Below, one piece after another: positions 20,909-30,658 of a DNA stretch of 64,000 nucleotides; positions within the stretch are counted from its first letter, which is position 1, and the number at the start of each line of letters is the position of its first letter. Under the pieces are notes generated by a model. That model searched no databases, was not told where the DNA came from, and saw nothing but the letters and a program-made list of their open reading frames with translations. Location: positions 310,001 through 374,000 of the forward strand of contig CAWIHB010000004.1 in the NCBI GenBank assembly GCA_963835775.1. The letters run 5' to 3'. The position numbers and the translations under genes are program-made. The stretch is from Palsa-504 sp963835775. Its GTDB lineage: Bacteria; Actinomycetota; Actinomycetes; Streptosporangiales; Streptosporangiaceae.

Positions 20909-23653
20909 GTGGCGACGCAAGCACCTCAGGATCCAGGTCAAGACCGGTTGCTGCTGCTCGACGGGCACTCGCTGGCTTACCGGGCGTTCTTTGCCCTGCC
21001 GGTCGAGAACTTCTCCACCACCACCGGGCAGCCGACCAACGCGGTGTACGGGTTCACCGCGATGCTCATCAACGTGCTGCGGGACGAGAAGCCGACGCAC
21101 GTCGCGGTGGCCTTCGACCGCGGTGAGCCGACCTTCAGGCACGAGCAGTGGGTCGAGTACAAGGCCAACCGGCGCGAGACACCCGAGGATTTCCGCAGCC
21201 AGCTCAGCCTGATCTTCGAGGTGCTCGACGCGCTGGGCGTCAGGCGGCTGTCCGCGCCCGGCTACGAGGCCGACGACATCATCGCCACCCTGGCCACCGA
21301 GGGCGCGGCCGAGGACATGGACGTCCTGATCGTGACCGGCGACCGGGACGTGCTGCAGCTGGTGAGCGACCGGGTGACGGTGCTGATGACCAGGCGCGGC
21401 ATTACCGAGATGACCCGCTTCACCCCGGCGGCGGTGCAGGAGAAGTACGGCCTGTCCCCGTCCCAGTACCCCGACTTCGCCGCCGTCCGTGGCGACCCGA
21501 GCGACAACCTGCCCGGCATCCCCGGGGTGGGGGAGAAGACCGCCACCAAGTGGATCGCCGAGTTCGGCTCGCTGGCCGCGCTGGTGGACCGGGTGGACGA
21601 GGTCAAGGGCAAAGCCGGCGAGGCGCTGCGCGAGCACCTGGCCAGCGTGCTGCGCAACCGCCAGCTCACCTCGCTGCTGACCGACCTGCCCGCCGAGACG
21701 GTCGGCGCGGTGCCGCATGACCTGCTGCCGACCGCCTGGGACCGGGAGAAAATCCACCAGCTGTTCGACACGCTGCAGTTCCGGGTGCTCCGCGACCGCC
21801 TCTACCAGACCCTGCCGCACGGCCTGATCAGCACCGTCGGCTCGGCCGACCTGGGCCCCCAGGCCGCGGGCGGGCCGGCCAAGCAGGCCTTCGACGTGGT
21901 GGCCGACCTGCTCGGACCCGGCCAGGTGGCGGCCTGGCTGGCCGCCCATTCTTCTGCCGAACGGTCCGGGCTCGCCGTGACCGGAACCTGGGGACGCGGC
22001 ACGGGCAACCTGACCGGCGTGGCGATCGCCGCCTCCGACGGCCACGGCGCCCACCTGGACCCGACGGCGCTGACCGAGGACGACGACCAGGCCCTGGCGG
22101 CCTGGCTGGCCGACCCCGGCCACCCGAAGGTGCTGCACGACGCCAAGGGCCCGATGCACGCCTTCGCCGCCCGCGGCTTTGCCCTGGACGGCCTGGCCTG
22201 CGACACGGCCCTGGCCGCCTACCTGGCGCTGCCCGGCCAGCGCACGTTCGACCTGGCCGACCTGGCCCTGCGCTACCTGGCCAAGGAGCTGACCGAGGAG
22301 GCCGAAGGCGGCCAGCTGACCCTGGACGGCTCGGCCGAGCGGGACGCCGCGGCCGGCCTGGTGCTGCGCGCGCAGGCCACGCTGGAGCTGGCCGCCGCGC
22401 TCGACGCCGACCTGGAGCGCCGCGAGGCCGTCGCGCTGCTGCGCGAGCTTGAGCTGCCGCTGGTCTCGGTGCTGGCCCAGATGGAGCGCACCGGGATCGC
22501 CGCCGACATCGACCACTTCGCGGACATGTCCGCGACCCTGCACGGCGAGGTCAAGGCGGCCGAACAGGCCGCGTTCGCCGTGGTCGGGCACGAGTTCAAC
22601 CTCGGCTCGCCCAAGCAGCTGCAGGAGATCCTGTTCACCGAGCTCAGCCTGCCCAAGACCAAGCGGATCAAGACCGGGTACACCACCGACTCCGAGGCGC
22701 TGACCAGCCTGCTGGCCCAGACCGGCCATCCGCTGCTCGAGCACCTGCTGCGCCACCGTGACGTGTCCAAGCTGATGACGATCGTGGACTCGCTGATCCC
22801 CATGGCCGGCGAGGACGGCCGGATCCACACCACGTTCAACCAGACCATCGCGGCCACCGGGCGGCTATCCTCCACCGACCCCAACCTGCAGAACATCCCC
22901 ATCCGCAGCGAGCTCGGCCGCCAGATCCGCAAGGGCTTCATCGTGGGCGAGGGCTACGAGTGCCTGCTCACCGCGGACTACAGCCAGATCGAGCTGCGCA
23001 TTATGGCCCACCTGTCCGGTGACGAGGCGCTGATCGCGGCGTTCGAGTCCGGGCACGACTTCCACGCCGCCACCGCCTCCCGGGTGTTCGGGCTGCCGCC
23101 CGAAGAGGTCGGCCCCGAGCTCCGGGCCAAGATCAAGGCGATGAACTACGGCCTGGCCTACGGGCTGTCCGCCTTCGGGCTGTCGGCGCAGCTGCGCATC
23201 TCCACCGAGGAGGCGCGGGCGCTGATGGAGGAGTACTTCAAGGAGTTCGGCGGGGTCCGCGACTACCTGCACGAGGTGGTCGCCCGGGCCCGGATGGACG
23301 GCTACACCGCCACCATGATGGGGCGGCGCCGCTACCTGCCCGACCTGACCTCGGACAACCGGCAGCGCCGGGAGATGGCCGAGCGGATGGCCCTGAACGC
23401 GCCCATCCAGGGCTCCGCCGCCGACGTGATCAAGGTGGCCATGCTGGCCACCAGCAGCTCGCTGGCCGGCGCGGGGCTGCGCTCCCGAATGCTGCTGCAG
23501 GTGCACGACGAGCTGCTCATCGAGGTGGCGCCCGGCGAGTACGACACCGCCCGTGACCTGGTCTGCGCGGCCATGGGGGGCGCCGCCTCACTGCGGGTCC
23601 CGCTCGACGTCTCCGTCGGCACCGGCCGAACCTGGGACGAAGCGGCACACTAG
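20909..23653 (+). CDS. polA: DNA polymerase I
   Basis: A 914-residue repair and Okazaki-fragment polymerase. The N-terminal 5'-3' exonuclease/flap domain covers about 10-310 (LLLLDGHSLAYRAFFAL, TGDRDVLQL, GDPSDNLPGIPGVGEKTA). The middle 3'-5' exonuclease-like domain (about 320-520) lacks the DEDD acidic set, as in other actinobacterial Pol I. The polymerase domain has DYSQIELRIMAHLSGD (motif A), the O-helix region KAMNYGLAYGLSAFGL (motif B) and LLQVHDELLIEV (motif C). The start is GTG 20909. Confidence 0.97.
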   Translation: MATQAPQDPGQDRLLLLDGHSLAYRAFFALPVENFSTTTGQPTNAVYGFTAMLINVLRDEKPTHVAVAFDRGEPTFRHEQWVEYKANRRETPEDFRSQLSLIFEVLDALGVRRLSAPGYEADDIIATLATEGAAEDMDVLIVTGDRDVLQLVSDRVTVLMTRRGITEMTRFTPAAVQEKYGLSPSQYPDFAAVRGDPSDNLPGIPGVGEKTATKWIAEFGSLAALVDRVDEVKGKAGEALREHLASVLRNRQLTSLLTDLPAETVGAVPHDLLPTAWDREKIHQLFDTLQFRVLRDRLYQTLPHGLISTVGSADLGPQAAGGPAKQAFDVVADLLGPGQVAAWLAAHSSAERSGLAVTGTWGRGTGNLTGVAIAASDGHGAHLDPTALTEDDDQALAAWLADPGHPKVLHDAKGPMHAFAARGFALDGLACDTALAAYLALPGQRTFDLADLALRYLAKELTEEAEGGQLTLDGSAERDAAAGLVLRAQATLELAAALDADLERREAVALLRELELPLVSVLAQMERTGIAADIDHFADMSATLHGEVKAAEQAAFAVVGHEFNLGSPKQLQEILFTELSLPKTKRIKTGYTTDSEALTSLLAQTGHPLLEHLLRHRDVSKLMTIVDSLIPMAGEDGRIHTTFNQTIAATGRLSSTDPNLQNIPIRSELGRQIRKGFIVGEGYECLLTADYSQIELRIMAHLSGDEALIAAFESGHDFHAATASRVFGLPPEEVGPELRAKIKAMNYGLAYGLSAFGLSAQLRISTEEARALMEEYFKEFGGVRDYLHEVVARARMDGYTATMMGRRRYLPDLTSDNRQRREMAERMALNAPIQGSAADVIKVAMLATSSSLAGAGLRSRMLLQVHDELLIEVAPGEYDTARDLVCAAMGGAASLRVPLDVSVGTGRTWDEAAH

Positions 23654-23656
23654 TGC

Positions 23657-23800
23657 TGGCCCGGGGGGACGACCCCCCGGAACCCCCCGCTGCGCTTCGC
23701 GCGCCCGCTGCGGTGCCTCGCCGTAGTACCGCGCGGCCGAAGGGGCCGTTGGCCCCTCGCGGGCCGCACGGTCGCGGCTGCGCCGCGGGGATACGCCGTA
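23657..23800 (+). repeat. GC-palindromic extragenic element downstream of polA
   Basis: Begins with ccggggggacgaccccccgg and continues as stacked short inverted repeats such as ggccgaaggggccgttggcccc. It has no credible ORF and probably terminates polA transcription. Its head matches the element inside pknG at 11497. Confidence 0.65.
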
Positions 23801-23804
23801 CTGG

Positions 23805-23955
23805 CCCCTGACCTGCTAACCACCGTCCTGCCCACCCCTGACCTGCTAACCACCGTCCTGCCCACCCCTGACCTCCCGACCACCGTCCTGTCAACTCCTG
23901 ACCTGCCAACCCCTGACTTCCTAACCACAGCCCTCCCGACCCCTGACCTCCCAAC
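23805..23955 (+). repeat. 30-bp tandem repeat between polA and rpsA
   Basis: Two near-perfect copies and about three decayed copies of a 30-bp unit (cccctgacctgctaac plus caccgtcctgccca). It is non-coding. The AT-richer stretch that follows (about 23985-24218) probably carries the rpsA promoter and leader; no specific hexamers stand out. Confidence 0.8.
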
Positions 23956-24218
23956 ACCGGCCTCCGAGGCGATACCGTGGCCGTATTGTGGCCGGGCTCA
24001 ATTGACCCTTGGACTCAGCTCTCATATGCTGAACGCTGCGCCGTGTCCTCGTGCGTTCCGTCGTGGTCACTGATCCCATGTCATTGATCATGCGGGCGGC
24101 CGCCGGGCGTGCCGTGGTCGGCCCGTGCTGGTTCCGGTAGGTCCTTCTGGTCATCGTGAGGTGCACAGCCTGCGGCGTGTCCAAAACTTCCCTGTCCGCA
24201 TCCGGAGCCAACCCACAC

Positions 24219-25787
24219 ATGACGAGCAGCACGCAAGCCAACTCGACCCCCAAGGTGGCGGTCAACGACATCGGGTCCGAGGAGGCATTCCTCGCCGCGA
24301 TCGACGAGACCATCAAGTATTTCAACGATGGTGACATCGTTGAAGGAACAGTCGTAAAGGTCGACCGAGACGAGGTCTTGCTCGATATCGGCTACAAGAC
24401 AGAAGGCGTGATTCCCTCCCGCGAACTGTCGATCAAGCATGACGTCGACCCGCACGAGGTCGTCAAGACCGGCGAGCACATCGAGGCCCTTGTCCTGCAG
24501 AAGGAGGACAAGGAAGGGCGCCTGATCCTGTCCAAGAAGCGGGCCCAGTACGAGCGGGCCTGGGGCACGATCGAAAAGATCAAGGAAGAGGACGGCGTGG
24601 TCACCGGCACGGTGATCGAGGTCGTCAAGGGCGGCCTGATCCTGGACATCGGTTTGCGCGGCTTCCTGCCCGCCTCGCTGGTGGAGATGCGCCGCGTCCG
24701 CGACCTGCAGCCCTACGTGGGCCGCGAGATCGAGGCCAAGATCATCGAGCTGGACAAGAACCGCAACAACGTGGTCCTGTCCCGCCGGGCATGGCTGGAG
24801 CAGACTCAGTCCGAGGTCCGGCACACGTTCCTCAACACCCTGTCCAAGGGGCAGATCCGCAAGGGCGTCGTGTCCTCGATCGTCAACTTCGGCGCGTTCG
24901 TCGACCTCGGCGGCGTGGACGGCCTGGTGCACGTGTCCGAGCTGTCCTGGAAGCACATCGACCACCCGGGTGAGGTCGTCGAGGTGGGCCAGGAGGTCAC
25001 CGTCGAGGTCCTCGACGTGGACATGGACCGGGAGCGGGTCTCGCTGTCGCTGAAGTCCACCCAGGAAGACCCGTGGCAGCAGTTCGCCCGGACCCACCAG
25101 ATCGGCCAGGTCGTCCCGGGCCGGGTCACCAAGCTGGTGCCGTTCGGCGCGTTCGTCCGGGTCGAGGAGGGCATCGAGGGCCTGGTGCACATCTCGGAGC
25201 TGGCCGACCGGCACGTGGAGATTCCCGAGCAGGTCGTCCAGGTCGGCGACGAGATCTTCGTCAAGATCATCGACATCGACCTGGACCGGCGCCGGATCAG
25301 CCTGTCGCTCAAGCAGGCCAACGAGGGCACGATCGGCGAGGCCGTCGGCGACGACTTCGACCCGACCCTGTACGGCATGCCCGCCTCCTACGACGAGCAG
25401 GGCAACTACGAGTACCCGGACGGCTTCGACCCGGAGACCGGCGAATGGCTGCCCGGCTACGAGAAGCAGCGTGAGGAGTGGGAGCACCAGTACGCCGAGG
25501 CGCGCGCCAGGTTCGAGGCGCACCGGCGGCAGGTGGAGGAATCCCGCAAGGCCGACGAGGAAGAGACGGCGACGCTCGGCGACGCCGACCCGGCCGCGGC
25601 GCCCTCGGCCGGCAACGGCGGTGCCGGTGCCCGCGGCCGCGGCCCCCGCGGCGGTTCCCGGTCCGGCCCGGCCACGCCGGGTGCGGTGACCTCGAGCTCG
25701 ACCCCGGGCAGCGCGGCCACCGGCACCCTGGCCTCTGACGAGGCCCTGGCGGCCCTGCGCGAGAAGCTGTCAGGCGGCCAGTCCTAA
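24219..25787 (+). CDS. rpsA: 30S ribosomal protein S1
   Basis: A 522-residue protein with four S1 (OB-fold) RNA-binding repeats at about 35-105, 123-190, 208-280 and 293-365 (for example GDIVEGTVVKVDRDEVLLDIG and KGVVSSIVNFGAFVDLGGVDGLVHVSEL). A low-complexity Gly/Ala/Arg tail follows. It docks mRNA on the 30S subunit. ATG 24219 (MTSSTQANST) is the likely start; the frame opens at 24156 but the added residues are not S1-like. Followed by a very strong terminator. Confidence 0.97.
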   Translation: MTSSTQANSTPKVAVNDIGSEEAFLAAIDETIKYFNDGDIVEGTVVKVDRDEVLLDIGYKTEGVIPSRELSIKHDVDPHEVVKTGEHIEALVLQKEDKEGRLILSKKRAQYERAWGTIEKIKEEDGVVTGTVIEVVKGGLILDIGLRGFLPASLVEMRRVRDLQPYVGREIEAKIIELDKNRNNVVLSRRAWLEQTQSEVRHTFLNTLSKGQIRKGVVSSIVNFGAFVDLGGVDGLVHVSELSWKHIDHPGEVVEVGQEVTVEVLDVDMDRERVSLSLKSTQEDPWQQFARTHQIGQVVPGRVTKLVPFGAFVRVEEGIEGLVHISELADRHVEIPEQVVQVGDEIFVKIIDIDLDRRRISLSLKQANEGTIGEAVGDDFDPTLYGMPASYDEQGNYEYPDGFDPETGEWLPGYEKQREEWEHQYAEARARFEAHRRQVEESRKADEEETATLGDADPAAAPSAGNGGAGARGRGPRGGSRSGPATPGAVTSSSTPGSAATGTLASDEALAALREKLSGGQS

Positions 25788-26435
25788 CCGGCTGAACGCA
25801 CGAGAAGCGGCACCCACGACGGCGTGGGTGCCGCTTTTGCGTGGACTCCTCGCCGACGGGCCGCCCGCCGCGGCTGGCAGACGACCATCCACGGGACCGC
25901 GCAGAGCCCGCAGCTGGCCAGATACCAGGAAGTATCCTGCGGCAGCCTGGACCCGGCCCGCGGCGAGCTCTAGCTGTAACGCGGCATACCGCAGGAGCAG
26001 TTCGGCCACGCATACCGGCTTGGTGCCGCCCTCGCGTTCGAACGTGACGGCGTACGTGGCCTGCTTGCCACCCGCCACCTCATCGACCGCGACACAGGTG
26101 ACCGAGGCCCGGACCTTGCTGCCCACCGGCAGCGGTGCCGGGAAGCGTACCTTGTTCAGGCCGTAGTTGATCGTGATCGACGCATCGGCCACCTCGACTA
26201 CTTCCTGTACCAGCACCGGCGCGAGCGAGAGGGTGAGGAAACCGTGCGCGATGGTGCCGCCGAACGGGCCCGCGGCGGCTCGCTCCGGGTCGATGTGGAT
26301 CCACTGGTGGTCGCCGGTCGCGTCGGCGAACAAGCCGACCTGCTCCTGCGTCACCTCACGCCACGAGCTGGCCCCCAGCTGCTCGCCGATGTGGTTGCCT
26401 AGGTCATCAAGTTTCAGGGTCAGTTGTGCCATCAT
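25770..26435 (-). CDS. MaoC-like (R)-enoyl-CoA hydratase with anomalous C-terminal extension
   Basis: Residues 1-150 form a single hotdog MaoC dehydratase: EVTQEQVGLFADATGDHQWIH with the catalytic Asp/His, then GTIAHGFLTLSL and INYGLNKVRFPAPLPVGSKVR. Family members normally end soon after VAELLLRY. Here a further 70 low-complexity residues run through the rpsA terminator and overlap rpsA by 18 bp. A TAG in another frame at 25970-25972 would end the protein at the usual place, so a one-base shift near 25980 is likely. The start is ATG 26435 or the adjacent ATG 26432; GAGGCGGG is immediately upstream. Confidence 0.85.
   Translation of the reverse strand: MMAQLTLKLDDLGNHIGEQLGASSWREVTQEQVGLFADATGDHQWIHIDPERAAAGPFGGTIAHGFLTLSLAPVLVQEVVEVADASITINYGLNKVRFPAPLPVGSKVRASVTCVAVDEVAGGKQATYAVTFEREGGTKPVCVAELLLRYAALQLELAAGRVQAAAGYFLVSGQLRALRGPVDGRLPAAAGGPSARSPRKSGTHAVVGAASRAFSRLGLAA
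25805..25838 (+). terminator. Intrinsic terminator of rpsA
   Basis: A perfect 14-bp stem (25805-25818 with 25823-25836), ACGG loop and a TTTT tail, 18 nt after the rpsA stop. It is symmetric enough to work in both directions, yet it lies inside the extended 3' end of the opposing MaoC gene. Confidence 0.95.
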
Positions 26436-26571
26436 CCCGCCTCGTCGTGTGGGTAGTTCACGATTACGCGATCATCGCACTGAACCTGGCCGGGGACAAA
26501 GGCCGGAAGTCCCTTCCTGCTGAGCGAACATGCAATGGACCTATCGGGCCGCGGCGTGTCAGCATACGGCC

Positions 26572-27351
26572 ATGCGTTCCGCGCAACGAGACGGCCCGGC
26601 TCGTTCGGTGCTCGAGCGGGCCTTCCGGATTCTCAGCGCCTACGGCCCGGCCGACCGGACCCTGACCCTGGCCGAGATGACCCGCCGCACCGGGATCCCG
26701 AAGGCCACGGTGCACCGGCTGACCCGCGAGCTGCTCGAGCTGGGCCTGCTGGAGGGCCAGCATGGCGTCTACCGGCTCGGCATGCGGACCTTCGAGCTCG
26801 GCCAGCTCGTGCCCAGGCAGCGGGACCTGCGCGAGGCGGCGCTCCCGTTCATGCAGGATCTGTTCGAGGCCGCCCACGAGACGGTGCACCTAGCCGTGCT
26901 CGACGGCACCGAGGTGCTGTACATCGACAAGATCTCCGGCCACCGCCGGGTGGCGGCGGGTTCCCGGGTCGGCGGCAGGCTGCCCGCGCACTGCACCGCC
27001 GTCGGCAAGGCCATCCTCGCCCTGTCGCCCCCCAGCGCCCTCGACACCGTCCTGGCCGCCGGGCTGGTCCCCCGGACCGCTTTTTCTATCACCGCGGGCA
27101 GTGTCCTGCGCAGGCAGCTGGCCCGGGCGGCCCGGGAAGGCGTCGCCTTCGAACGGGAGGAATCCGATCTCGGCGTAACCTGCGTGGCGTCCCCGGTCGA
27201 GGGGTTCGGCCGCCGGGTGGTGGCGGCGCTTTCCGTCACCGGGCCGGTGAGCAGGCTCCAGCCGGAACGGTACGCGCCCACGGTCCGCCTGGCCGCGCTG
27301 GCCCTGAGCCGCAGGCTGGGCGCCCAAACGCCGAGCCTGGCCTCCTCCTGA
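26572..27351 (+). CDS. IclR-family transcriptional regulator
   Basis: A 259-residue regulator. The winged HTH is at about 15-75 (SVLERAFRILSAYG, TGIPKATVHRLTREL), and the effector-binding GAF-like domain at about 90-250 (GRLPAHCTAVGKAILA, GVTCVASPV). ATG 26572 gives normal family length; an upstream in-frame ATG at 26530 would add 14 unlikely residues. It is divergent from the MaoC gene across about 135 bp, so that gene is a plausible target. Confidence 0.92.
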   Translation: MRSAQRDGPARSVLERAFRILSAYGPADRTLTLAEMTRRTGIPKATVHRLTRELLELGLLEGQHGVYRLGMRTFELGQLVPRQRDLREAALPFMQDLFEAAHETVHLAVLDGTEVLYIDKISGHRRVAAGSRVGGRLPAHCTAVGKAILALSPPSALDTVLAAGLVPRTAFSITAGSVLRRQLARAAREGVAFEREESDLGVTCVASPVEGFGRRVVAALSVTGPVSRLQPERYAPTVRLAALALSRRLGAQTPSLASS

Positions 27352-27362
27352 ACCGCACGGTC

Positions 27363-27430
27363 TCGGGCCGTGCCGTGCTGTGCCGTTTCGTGCCGTGCCG
27401 TGCCGTTTCGTGCCGTGCCGTTTCGTGTAG
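27363..27430 (+). repeat. Short tandem repeats ccgtgccgtttcgtg downstream of the IclR gene
   Basis: Interleaved 5- and 15-bp units (gccgt, ccgtttcgtg) fill the gap between the IclR stop and the coaE leader. No hairpin of note and no gene is seen. Confidence 0.75.
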
Positions 27431-27594
27431 TGGAACCGGCCCTTGCCATCGCGTCTGACCGAGCGGATCATCGGGGCCAAGCTCGGCCTGACCAGCCGGG
27501 CCAGGCGATCCAGCGCCACCCGCGGGGCCGGTGCCGCCGGGGACGCGCCCTATCATGCTGCTTGGCCTGCGATTCCGAACGAAGGAGGGTGAGG

Positions 27595-28215
27595 GTGCGG
27601 GTGCTGCGGGTCGGGCTGACCGGGGGCATCGGGTCGGGCAAGAGCGAGGTCTCCCGGCGGCTGGCCGCCCGCGGGGCGGTGATCCTCGACGCGGACGTGG
27701 CCTCCCGGGCGGTGGTCGAGCCTGGCACGCCCGGCCTGGCCCGGATCGCCGAGGCCTTCGGCGCTGCGGTCATCGGCCCGGACGGCGCCCTGAACCGGGA
27801 GCGGCTTGGCGCGATCGTGTTCGCTGACCCCGTCCAGCGCGCCCGGCTGAACGAGATCGTCCACCCCCTGGTCCGGGAGTGGATGCAGGCGGGGGAGCGG
27901 GCCGCCGCCGACTCCGGCCGGGACGGCCTGGTCGTCGTGCACGACGTCCCGCTGCTGGCCGAGGGCGGGCGCCGGAGTGACTTCGACCTGGTCGTCGTGG
28001 TGGACGTCCCGGCCGAGCTTCAGGTCGAGCGGCTGGTCAGCCAGCGCGGCATGGCCCCCGACCAGGCCCGGGCCCGGATGGCGGCCCAGGCCACCAGGGA
28101 GCAGCGGCTGGCCGCGGCCGACATCGTCATCGACAATTCGGGGTCCCTCGACGACCTGGACCGGCATGTGGCCGAGGTCTGGGCCGAGCTCGAGAGCCGG
28201 GTCTCGGCGCCCTGA
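27595..28215 (+). CDS. coaE: Dephospho-CoA kinase
   Basis: A 206-residue P-loop kinase for the last step of CoA synthesis. The Walker A motif is GLTGGIGSGKSEVSRRLA and the CoA-binding lid region has DADVASRAVVEPG. HDVPLLAE and VVDVPAELQVERLV are also typical. GTG 27595 lies 6 nt after GGAGG; other in-frame GTGs at 27589 and 27601 are badly spaced. The C-terminal GrpB-like extension of mycobacterial CoaE is absent. Confidence 0.95.
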   Translation: MRVLRVGLTGGIGSGKSEVSRRLAARGAVILDADVASRAVVEPGTPGLARIAEAFGAAVIGPDGALNRERLGAIVFADPVQRARLNEIVHPLVREWMQAGERAAADSGRDGLVVVHDVPLLAEGGRRSDFDLVVVVDVPAELQVERLVSQRGMAPDQARARMAAQATREQRLAAADIVIDNSGSLDDLDRHVAEVWAELESRVSAP

Positions 28216-28219
28216 CCCG

Positions 28220-28389
28220 GCCGGCGCCCTGGTACGCAGCCTGCGCCCCATGATCCTCGAGCTGGGCCTGTCCGATGAGCCGGAGCTCACCGAGCTGGAC
28301 CGGGCCGTGCGCGAGCATTCGCCGACCCGCGCACGGTGGCCCTGGCGCACCTGCTGGTCGTTACCTGGGGCCGCAAGCCAGCCGGCTGA
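28220..28389 (+). pseudogene. C-terminal remnant of a SAM-dependent methyltransferase
   Basis: The frame just after coaE encodes LRPMILELGLSDEPELTELDRAVREHS. After a one-base deletion near 28319 it continues in another frame as ADPRTVALAHLLVVTWGRKPAG and stops at 28389. The pattern (acidic helix, then DPRTV...WGRKP at the terminus) resembles the last 45-50 residues of class I methyltransferases. No upstream SAM-binding part remains, since coaE occupies that space. Confidence 0.45.
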
Positions 28390-28454
28390 GGCCGGCCGGA
28401 ATGTCAGACCCCCGGCTTAGAGTTGAACCCTCCGAGGTTTAGGAGAGTGAACTC

Positions 28455-30581
28455 GTGCGTCCGGTCACCGACCTGCAGCGCAAGGTCGCCCCGTTCCAGG
28501 TCGTCACGGACATGGTGCCCGCGGGCGACCAGCCCGCCGCGATCGCCGAGATAACCAAACGCGTGCAGGGCGGCGAGACCGACACCGTGCTGCTCGGCGC
28601 GACCGGCACCGGCAAGACGGCCTCCGTGGCCTGGATCGCGGAGCAGCTGCAGCGGCCGGTGCTGGTCATGCTGCCCAACAAGACGCTGGCCGCCCAGTTC
28701 GCCAACGAGCTGCGCGAGATGCTGCCCCGTAACGCGGTCGAGTACTTCGTCTCCTACTACGACTACTACCAGCCCGAGGCCTACGTCCCGCAGACTGACA
28801 CCTACATCGAGAAGGACTCCTCGATCAACTCCGAGGTAGAGCGGCTGCGGCACTCGGCCACCAACTCGCTGCTGACCCGCCGGGACACCATCGTGGTTTC
28901 CTCGGTCTCGTGTATCTACGGCCTGGGCACGCCGCAGGAGTACGTGGACCGGATGCTCACCCTCAAGCTGGGCGACACCATCGAGCGGGACGCGCTGCTG
29001 CGCAAGCTGGTCGGCATGCAGTACAACCGGAACGATCTAGCCTTCACCCGGGGCACCTTCCGGGTCCGCGGCGACACCATCGAAGTCATCCCGATGTACG
29101 AGGAGCTCGCCGTCCGGATCGAGATGTTCGGCGACGAGATCGAGCGGCTGATGACGCTGCACCCGCTGACCGGGGAGGTGATCAGCGAGGACACCGAGAT
29201 GTACGTTTTCCCGGCCACCCACTACGTGGCCGGCCCGGAGCGGATGCAGCGCGCCCTCAACGGCATCGAGGCCGAGCTGGCGCAGCGGCTCGCCGAGCTC
29301 GAAAAGCAAGGCAAGCTGCTCGAGGCGCAGCGGCTGCGCATGCGCACCACCTACGACATCGAGATGATGCGGCAGGTCGGCAGCTGCTCGGGCATCGAGA
29401 ACTACTCCAGGCACATCGACGGCCGTGAGGCGGGCAGCCCGCCGAACACGCTGCTCGACTACTTCCCGGAGGACTTCCTCCTGGTCATCGACGAGTCGCA
29501 CGTCACCGTCCCGCAGATCGGGGCCATGTACGAGGGCGACGTGTCCCGCAAGCGAGTGCTGGTCGAGCACGGTTTCCGGCTGCCCAGCGCGATCGACAAC
29601 CGGCCGCTGACCTGGGATGAGTTCCTGGACCGGATCGGCCAGACCATCTACCTGTCCGCCACCCCCGGGCCGTATGAGCTGCAGCGCGTGGGTGGCGACG
29701 TGGTGGAGCAGGTGATCAGGCCGACCGGGCTGGTCGACCCCGAGGTCATCATCAAGCCGACCAAGGGCCAGATCGACGACCTGCTGCACGAGATCAGGCA
29801 GCGGGCCGAGCGCGACGAGCGGGTGCTGGTCACCACGCTGACCAAGCGGATGGCCGAGGACCTGACCGACTACCTGCTCGAGAACGGCGTCCGGGCCCGC
29901 TACCTGCACAGCGAGGTGGACACGCTGCGCCGGATCGAGCTGCTGCGCGAGCTGAGGACCGGCGAATACGACGTCCTGGTCGGCATCAACCTGCTCCGCG
30001 AGGGCCTCGACCTGCCCGAGGTGTCGCTGGTGGCCATCCTGGACGCGGACAAGGAAGGCTTCCTGCGCTCGGGCACGTCGCTGATCCAGACCATCGGCCG
30101 CGCCGCGCGGAACGTGTCTGGCCAGGTGCACATGTACGCCGACTCGGTGACCCCGTCGATGCGGCGGGCCATCGACGAGACCAACCGCCGGCGCGACAAG
30201 CAGAAGCAATACAACGAGACGCACGGCATCGACCCGCAGCCGCTGCGCAAGAAGATCGCCGACATCCTCGACCAGATCGTCCGCGAGGACGCCGACACTG
30301 AGCAGCTGATCGGCGGCGCCGGACGGCAGCAGTCCCGTGGCAAGGCGCCGGTGCCCGGCCTGTCCAGCCGGGCCCGCGCGGTCGCCCAGGCTGCGGGACA
30401 GGCTGAGCCTGGCGCGTCCAGCAGCGCCGCCCGCGGCGAGCTGGTGGGCCTGATCACCGAGCTCACCGAGCAGATGCACGCGGTCGCCGCCGAGCTGCAG
30501 TTCGAGGTGGCCGCCCGCCTTCGTGACGAGATCCGCGACCTCAAGCACGAGCTGCGCGGCATGCACGCCGCCGGCGTCTGA
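28455..30581 (+). CDS. uvrB: UvrABC excision nuclease subunit B
   Basis: A 708-residue nucleotide excision repair helicase. Walker A is LGATGTGKTASVAW and the beta-hairpin is EYFVSYYDYYQPEAYVP. DEAD-like box LVIDESHVTVPQ, YLSATPGPYE, INLLREGLDLPEVSLV and QTIGRAARN are all present. The C-terminal UvrC-binding motif is at about 655-695. AGGAGA lies 8 nt before the GTG start. Confidence 0.98.
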   Translation: MRPVTDLQRKVAPFQVVTDMVPAGDQPAAIAEITKRVQGGETDTVLLGATGTGKTASVAWIAEQLQRPVLVMLPNKTLAAQFANELREMLPRNAVEYFVSYYDYYQPEAYVPQTDTYIEKDSSINSEVERLRHSATNSLLTRRDTIVVSSVSCIYGLGTPQEYVDRMLTLKLGDTIERDALLRKLVGMQYNRNDLAFTRGTFRVRGDTIEVIPMYEELAVRIEMFGDEIERLMTLHPLTGEVISEDTEMYVFPATHYVAGPERMQRALNGIEAELAQRLAELEKQGKLLEAQRLRMRTTYDIEMMRQVGSCSGIENYSRHIDGREAGSPPNTLLDYFPEDFLLVIDESHVTVPQIGAMYEGDVSRKRVLVEHGFRLPSAIDNRPLTWDEFLDRIGQTIYLSATPGPYELQRVGGDVVEQVIRPTGLVDPEVIIKPTKGQIDDLLHEIRQRAERDERVLVTTLTKRMAEDLTDYLLENGVRARYLHSEVDTLRRIELLRELRTGEYDVLVGINLLREGLDLPEVSLVAILDADKEGFLRSGTSLIQTIGRAARNVSGQVHMYADSVTPSMRRAIDETNRRRDKQKQYNETHGIDPQPLRKKIADILDQIVREDADTEQLIGGAGRQQSRGKAPVPGLSSRARAVAQAAGQAEPGASSSAARGELVGLITELTEQMHAVAAELQFEVAARLRDEIRDLKHELRGMHAAGV

Positions 30582-30658
30582 CCGCCAGCTCCGGGTGACC
30601 TGGAGCTCGCCCTGTGCGGGTGAAGCGCCGGGACCACCGATGCCTGATGATCAGACCT

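Noticed and set aside
20855..22828. 657-codon minus-strand frame opposite polA
   Set aside because: Shadow of polA; Gln/Gly/Val-rich translation without domains.
23805..23955. CRISPR array
   Set aside because: The 30-bp units are contiguous with no spacers and decay quickly; no cas genes are present.
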